Source of the DNA: Ruminococcus sp.
GTDB lineage: Bacteria > Bacillota > Clostridia > Oscillospirales > Acutalibacteraceae
Assembly (NCBI GenBank): GCA_004556705.1
Contig: SFGA01000030.1
Location: 1-15,682 of the forward strand
Length of the DNA stretch: 15,682 nucleotides
Direction: 5' to 3'
Shown: positions 15,551 to 15,682 of the stretch, piece by piece
How the letters are laid out: every line of letters begins with the position of its first letter
Numbering within the stretch: the first letter of the stretch is position 1
The notes under the pieces: generated by a model
What the model was told of the DNA's origin: nothing
Database searches by the model: none
Seen by the model: only the letters and a program-made list of their open reading frames with translations
Program-made: the position numbers and the translations under genes

Positions 15551-15570
15551 TGTGAAAAATCACACTATAC
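15545..15570. repeat. Perfect 11-bp inverted repeat overlapping the nadK stop
   Basis: GTATAGTGTGA (15545-15555) and TCACACTATAC (15560-15570) are exact reverse complements around AAAA. The nadK stop codon (15548-15550) is inside the left arm. No T-tract follows, so it is not a standard intrinsic terminator. It may be an RNA-stabilising hairpin, a weak terminator or a protein-binding palindrome. Confidence 0.7.
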
Positions 15571-15577
15571 TATCTAT

Positions 15578-15617
15578 AGCCCCCAAAATTTGCCTTTGTC
15601 AAAATTTTGAGATGGCT
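15578..15617. repeat. AT-rich hairpin between nadK and the second palindromic element
   Basis: AGCC (15578-15581) pairs with GGCT (15614-15617). After an unpaired CC/AGAT, CAAAATTT (15584-15591) pairs with AAATTTTG (15602-15609) around a 10-nt loop. It is moderately stable and has no T-tract. I assign no function. Confidence 0.5.
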
Positions 15618-15619
15618 GA

Positions 15620-15682
15620 AATCACCATCACGCCTGTTTAGGCAACGCAGGTAAAATCGGTGATTGTTTAATAAATTATTTG
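15620..15682. repeat. Palindromic element, copy 2, cut by the window end
   Basis: Its left arm (15620-15647) matches the copy 1 left arm (8280-8307) at 26 of 28 positions, differing only by CG to TA at 15639-15640. Its centre is also similar (CAGGT, then ATCGGTGATT, then TTTAATAAA) but has one GGTGATT unit instead of two. The right arm has just begun (TTG) when the window ends. Like copy 1, it lies after a gene end and, by synteny, probably just before the next gene (argR). Confidence 0.8.

Noticed and set aside
15545..15570. ArgR/AhrC operator ahead of the predicted argR
   Set aside because: The palindrome does not resemble the TGAAT-N4-ATTCA ARG box.

Overview
The window looks like chromosomal core sequence from a spore-forming low-to-moderate G+C Firmicute of the class Clostridia. 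A Ruminococcaceae/Oscillospirales-type gut bacterium is my best guess, from gene order and protein character only. The evidence is a complete eight-gene spoIIIA operon followed by the asp23-nusB-xseA-xseB-ispA-dxs-tlyA-nadK series that Firmicutes carry in this order. AGGAG or GGTGA Shine-Dalgarno sites and tight stop/start overlaps are used throughout. I saw no insertion sequence, prophage, CRISPR array, tRNA or rRNA.

Layout. (1) 133-2979, minus strand: a large YfhO-family membrane protein with its own sigma-A-like promoter. (2) 2980-3117: a divergent promoter region holding that promoter and a sigma-E-like promoter facing the other way. (3) 3118-7796, plus strand: spoIIIAA to spoIIIAH, the mother-cell half of the channel that joins mother cell and forespore. 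(4) 7797-8258: asp23 (yqhY type) as a single-gene unit with an extended -10 promoter and a strong intrinsic terminator. The accB/accC genes that separate spoIIIAH from yqhY in Bacillus subtilis are absent. (5) 8259-8377: a leader that is largely one 94-bp imperfect palindrome (8280-8373) ending in the nusB Shine-Dalgarno. (6) 8378-15550: a tightly packed co-directional run of nusB, a divergent TsaD/Kae1-like gene (where B. subtilis has folD), xseA, xseB, ispA, dxs, tlyA and nadK. (7) 15551-15682: two hairpins and then the left part of a second copy of the palindromic element, cut by the window end. The next gene is probably argR, by synteny.

Working together: the SpoIIIA proteins build a secretion-like complex for sporulation. 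The downstream run mixes RNA and DNA housekeeping (NusB, exonuclease VII, TlyA) with the head of isoprenoid synthesis (Dxs, IspA) and NADP supply (NadK). Several genes are probably translationally coupled.

The most unusual signal is the repeated palindromic element at 8280-8373 and 15620-15682. In the first copy its right arm carries the nusB ribosome binding site and is complementary to its left arm. The copies differ in the left arm by a CG-to-TA change that still allows pairing. It may be a small MITE-like element, a structured regulatory leader, or the first turned into the second. Many gene starts given here are downstream of the longest possible ORF start and were chosen from ribosome binding sites and family alignment.
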